This document shows positions 5,336-6,197 of a stretch of DNA of 6,197 nucleotides, one piece after another. The stretch is from Roseiflexaceae bacterium. Its GTDB lineage: Bacteria > Chloroflexota > Chloroflexia > Chloroflexales > Roseiflexaceae. The stretch covers positions 1-6,197 of the forward strand of contig CANHPK010000102.1 of the NCBI GenBank assembly GCA_947462525.1, given 5' to 3'. The notes under the pieces are model-generated. The model was not told the DNA's origin. It saw only the letters and a list, made by a program, of their open reading frames with translations, and ran no database searches. The translations under genes and the position numbers were made by a program. Position 1 is the stretch's first letter, and every line of letters begins with the position of its first letter.

Positions 5336-5356
5336 GAATTATGAATTAGGAATTGG
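5329..5356. repeat. Heptamer tandem array (GAATTAK type), four units
   Basis: Four consecutive 7-base units start with GAATT: GAATTAG, GAATTAT, GAATTAG and GAATTGG. The first unit overlaps the last two codons of the second VOC gene and provides its TAG stop. Short heptanucleotide arrays of this kind are known from cyanobacteria and other filamentous phototrophs; the function is unknown. Confidence 0.85.
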
Positions 5357-5363
5357 GTTGATG

Positions 5364-5410
5364 GAGAACACGCCGGGAGCCATGCTCGCCGGCGTATTCT
5401 CGTTTCTCTC
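5364..5410 (+). terminator. Hairpin terminator after the VOC operon
   Basis: A 13-position stem (5364-5376 with 5389-5401, one C-A mismatch) continues into an inner GAGC/GCTC stem with loop CAT. It is followed by a T-rich but broken tract (GTTTCTCTC). It lies about 28 bases after the VOC stop. The hairpin is convincing but the T-tract is weak. As it sits between convergent genes, it may also serve prfB from the other side. Confidence 0.65.
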
Positions 5411-5450
5411 GCGCGGGATCCGACCCCAAAAACATCACAATACTCAACCA

Positions 5451-5527
5451 CTGATAACTGATAACTGATAACTGATAACTGATAACTGATAACTACTCAT
5501 TACTAACTACTAACTACTCATTGCTCA
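5451..5527. repeat. Heptamer tandem array, six perfect CTGATAA units plus five degenerate units
   Basis: Six perfect 7-base CTGATAA units (5451-5492) continue without a change of register into five variant units (5493-5527), such as CTACTCA and TTACTAA. All eleven fit YTRMTMA. The last unit, TTGCTCA, contains the TGA stop codon of prfB on the minus strand. The array is unrelated in sequence to the one at 5329-5356 but has the same period. Confidence 0.88.
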
Positions 5528-6197
5528 TTCTCTCCCGACATTCCAGCGCAAATAGGCATCGATGAACGGATCAAGATCGCCGTCCAGCACGCCTTGGACA
5601 TTGGATGTCTCGTGGTCGGTGCGGTGGTCTTTGACCAGGGTGTACGGGTGCAGATAGAAGCTACGCATCTGACTGCCGAAATCGGCTTTCTGGAAGGCAC
5701 CCTTCAGGCGATCACGCTCTTCGCGCTGGCGCACCAGTTCGCGCTCGAGCAAGCGCCCGCGCAAGACCTTCATGGCGGTTTCTTTGTTTTGGATCTGCGA
5801 CCGTTCGTTCTGACAGGTGACGACGATTTGCTCGGGTGTGCCTGGTTTGTAGGTCAGGCGCACCGCCGAGTCGGTCGTATTGACGCCTTGGCCGCCATGA
5901 CCACCGGCGCGGTAGACGTCGACGCGGATGTCTTCGGGTCTCAGGCTGACCTCGGGTGCATCGTCGACTTCGGGGAGCACTTCGATAAGCGCAAACGACG
6001 TCTGGCGCGTATTGGCCGAGTTGAAGGGTGACAAACGGATGAGGCGATGGACACCGGCTTCGGCTTTACAGAGGCCATAGGCGTAATCACCGCGGATTTC
6101 GAGGGTGGCGCTTTTGATGCCGGCTTCTTCGCCCATGGTCTGGTCGACGAGGTGGCAGGTAAAGTTCTTTTTTTCGGCCCAGCGGGTGTAGGTACGC
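5525..6197 (-). CDS. prfB: Peptide chain release factor 2 (partial, 5' end outside window)
   Basis: The frame is open to the right edge, giving the last 223 residues of a class I release factor of about 365. RF2 recognises UAA and UGA in the ribosomal A site and triggers peptidyl-tRNA hydrolysis. The fragment shows GEEAGIKSATLEI, then VHRLIRLSPFNS with the SPF tripeptide (56-58 of the fragment) that identifies RF2 rather than RF1. The catalytic loop GGHGGQGVN has its GGQ at 101-103. The SQMRSFYLHPYTLVKD and LDGDLDPFIDAYL motifs close the protein. The ATG at 6136 is an internal methionine, because RF2 sequence continues upstream of it. The N-terminal third is beyond the window, including the site where many prfB genes carry a programmed frameshift. 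Small departures from the usual sequence are seen just after the GGQ motif. The stop codon lies in a heptamer array. Confidence 0.95.
   Translation of the reverse strand, partial: RTYTRWAEKKNFTCHLVDQTMGEEAGIKSATLEIRGDYAYGLCKAEAGVHRLIRLSPFNSANTRQTSFALIEVLPEVDDAPEVSLRPEDIRVDVYRAGGHGGQGVNTTDSAVRLTYKPGTPEQIVVTCQNERSQIQNKETAMKVLRGRLLERELVRQREERDRLKGAFQKADFGSQMRSFYLHPYTLVKDHRTDHETSNVQGVLDGDLDPFIDAYLRWNVGRE

Overview
The window looks like chromosomal DNA of a moderately GC-rich bacterium. It is most likely a member of the Chloroflexota. That is an inference from two things: secreted pentapeptide-repeat proteins ending in long Thr/Pro/Arg tails, and short heptanucleotide tandem arrays between genes. 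No rRNA, tRNA, CRISPR array, transposase or phage gene was recognised.

Layout. (1) The 3' end of a plus-strand FAD-linked oxidase gene (GlcE-like, 2-556) is followed by a strong intrinsic terminator (571-600). (2) Two adjacent minus-strand paralogues (738-1886 and 2114-3622) encode exported pentapeptide-repeat proteins. Each has a signal peptide, a right-handed beta-helix-type repeat region broken by a recurring Gly-Tyr-x-x-Gly-Pro spacer module, a conserved two-cysteine C-terminal knob, and a positively charged Thr-rich tail of about 67 or 107 residues. (3) A minus-strand gene for a four-helix membrane protein of the DUF1761 type (3876-4304) follows. Its well-formed promoter is back-to-back with a plus-strand promoter. 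(4) That plus-strand promoter probably drives two tandem paralogous VOC/glyoxalase-fold genes (4490-4888, 4934-5335). (5) The last gene is the 3' part of prfB (peptide chain release factor 2), on the minus strand from the right edge to 5525. It converges on the VOC pair.

Structure between the genes. A perfect 45-bp direct repeat occurs at 2004-2048 and 3782-3826. Each copy lies immediately beyond the T-tract of an intrinsic terminator of a minus-strand gene. The two copies therefore bracket the second pentapeptide gene. Between the convergent VOC and prfB genes, two different heptamer arrays (5329-5356 and 5451-5527) run into the coding ends and supply both stop codons. The divergent region 4305-4489 contains overlapping promoters, two perfect dyads over the minus-strand promoter, and a leader that can form mutually exclusive hairpins next to the first VOC ribosome binding site.

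How the genes relate. The two pentapeptide genes clearly form a family, as do the two VOC genes. The oxidase, DUF1761, VOC and prfB genes show no evident shared pathway. The least ordinary part is 738-3826: duplicated secreted beta-helix proteins with cationic tails and the attached repeat/terminator units. No stretch longer than 300 bases lacks a gene. The 556-738 gap holds only the oxidase terminator and a small unsupported dyad (646-663).
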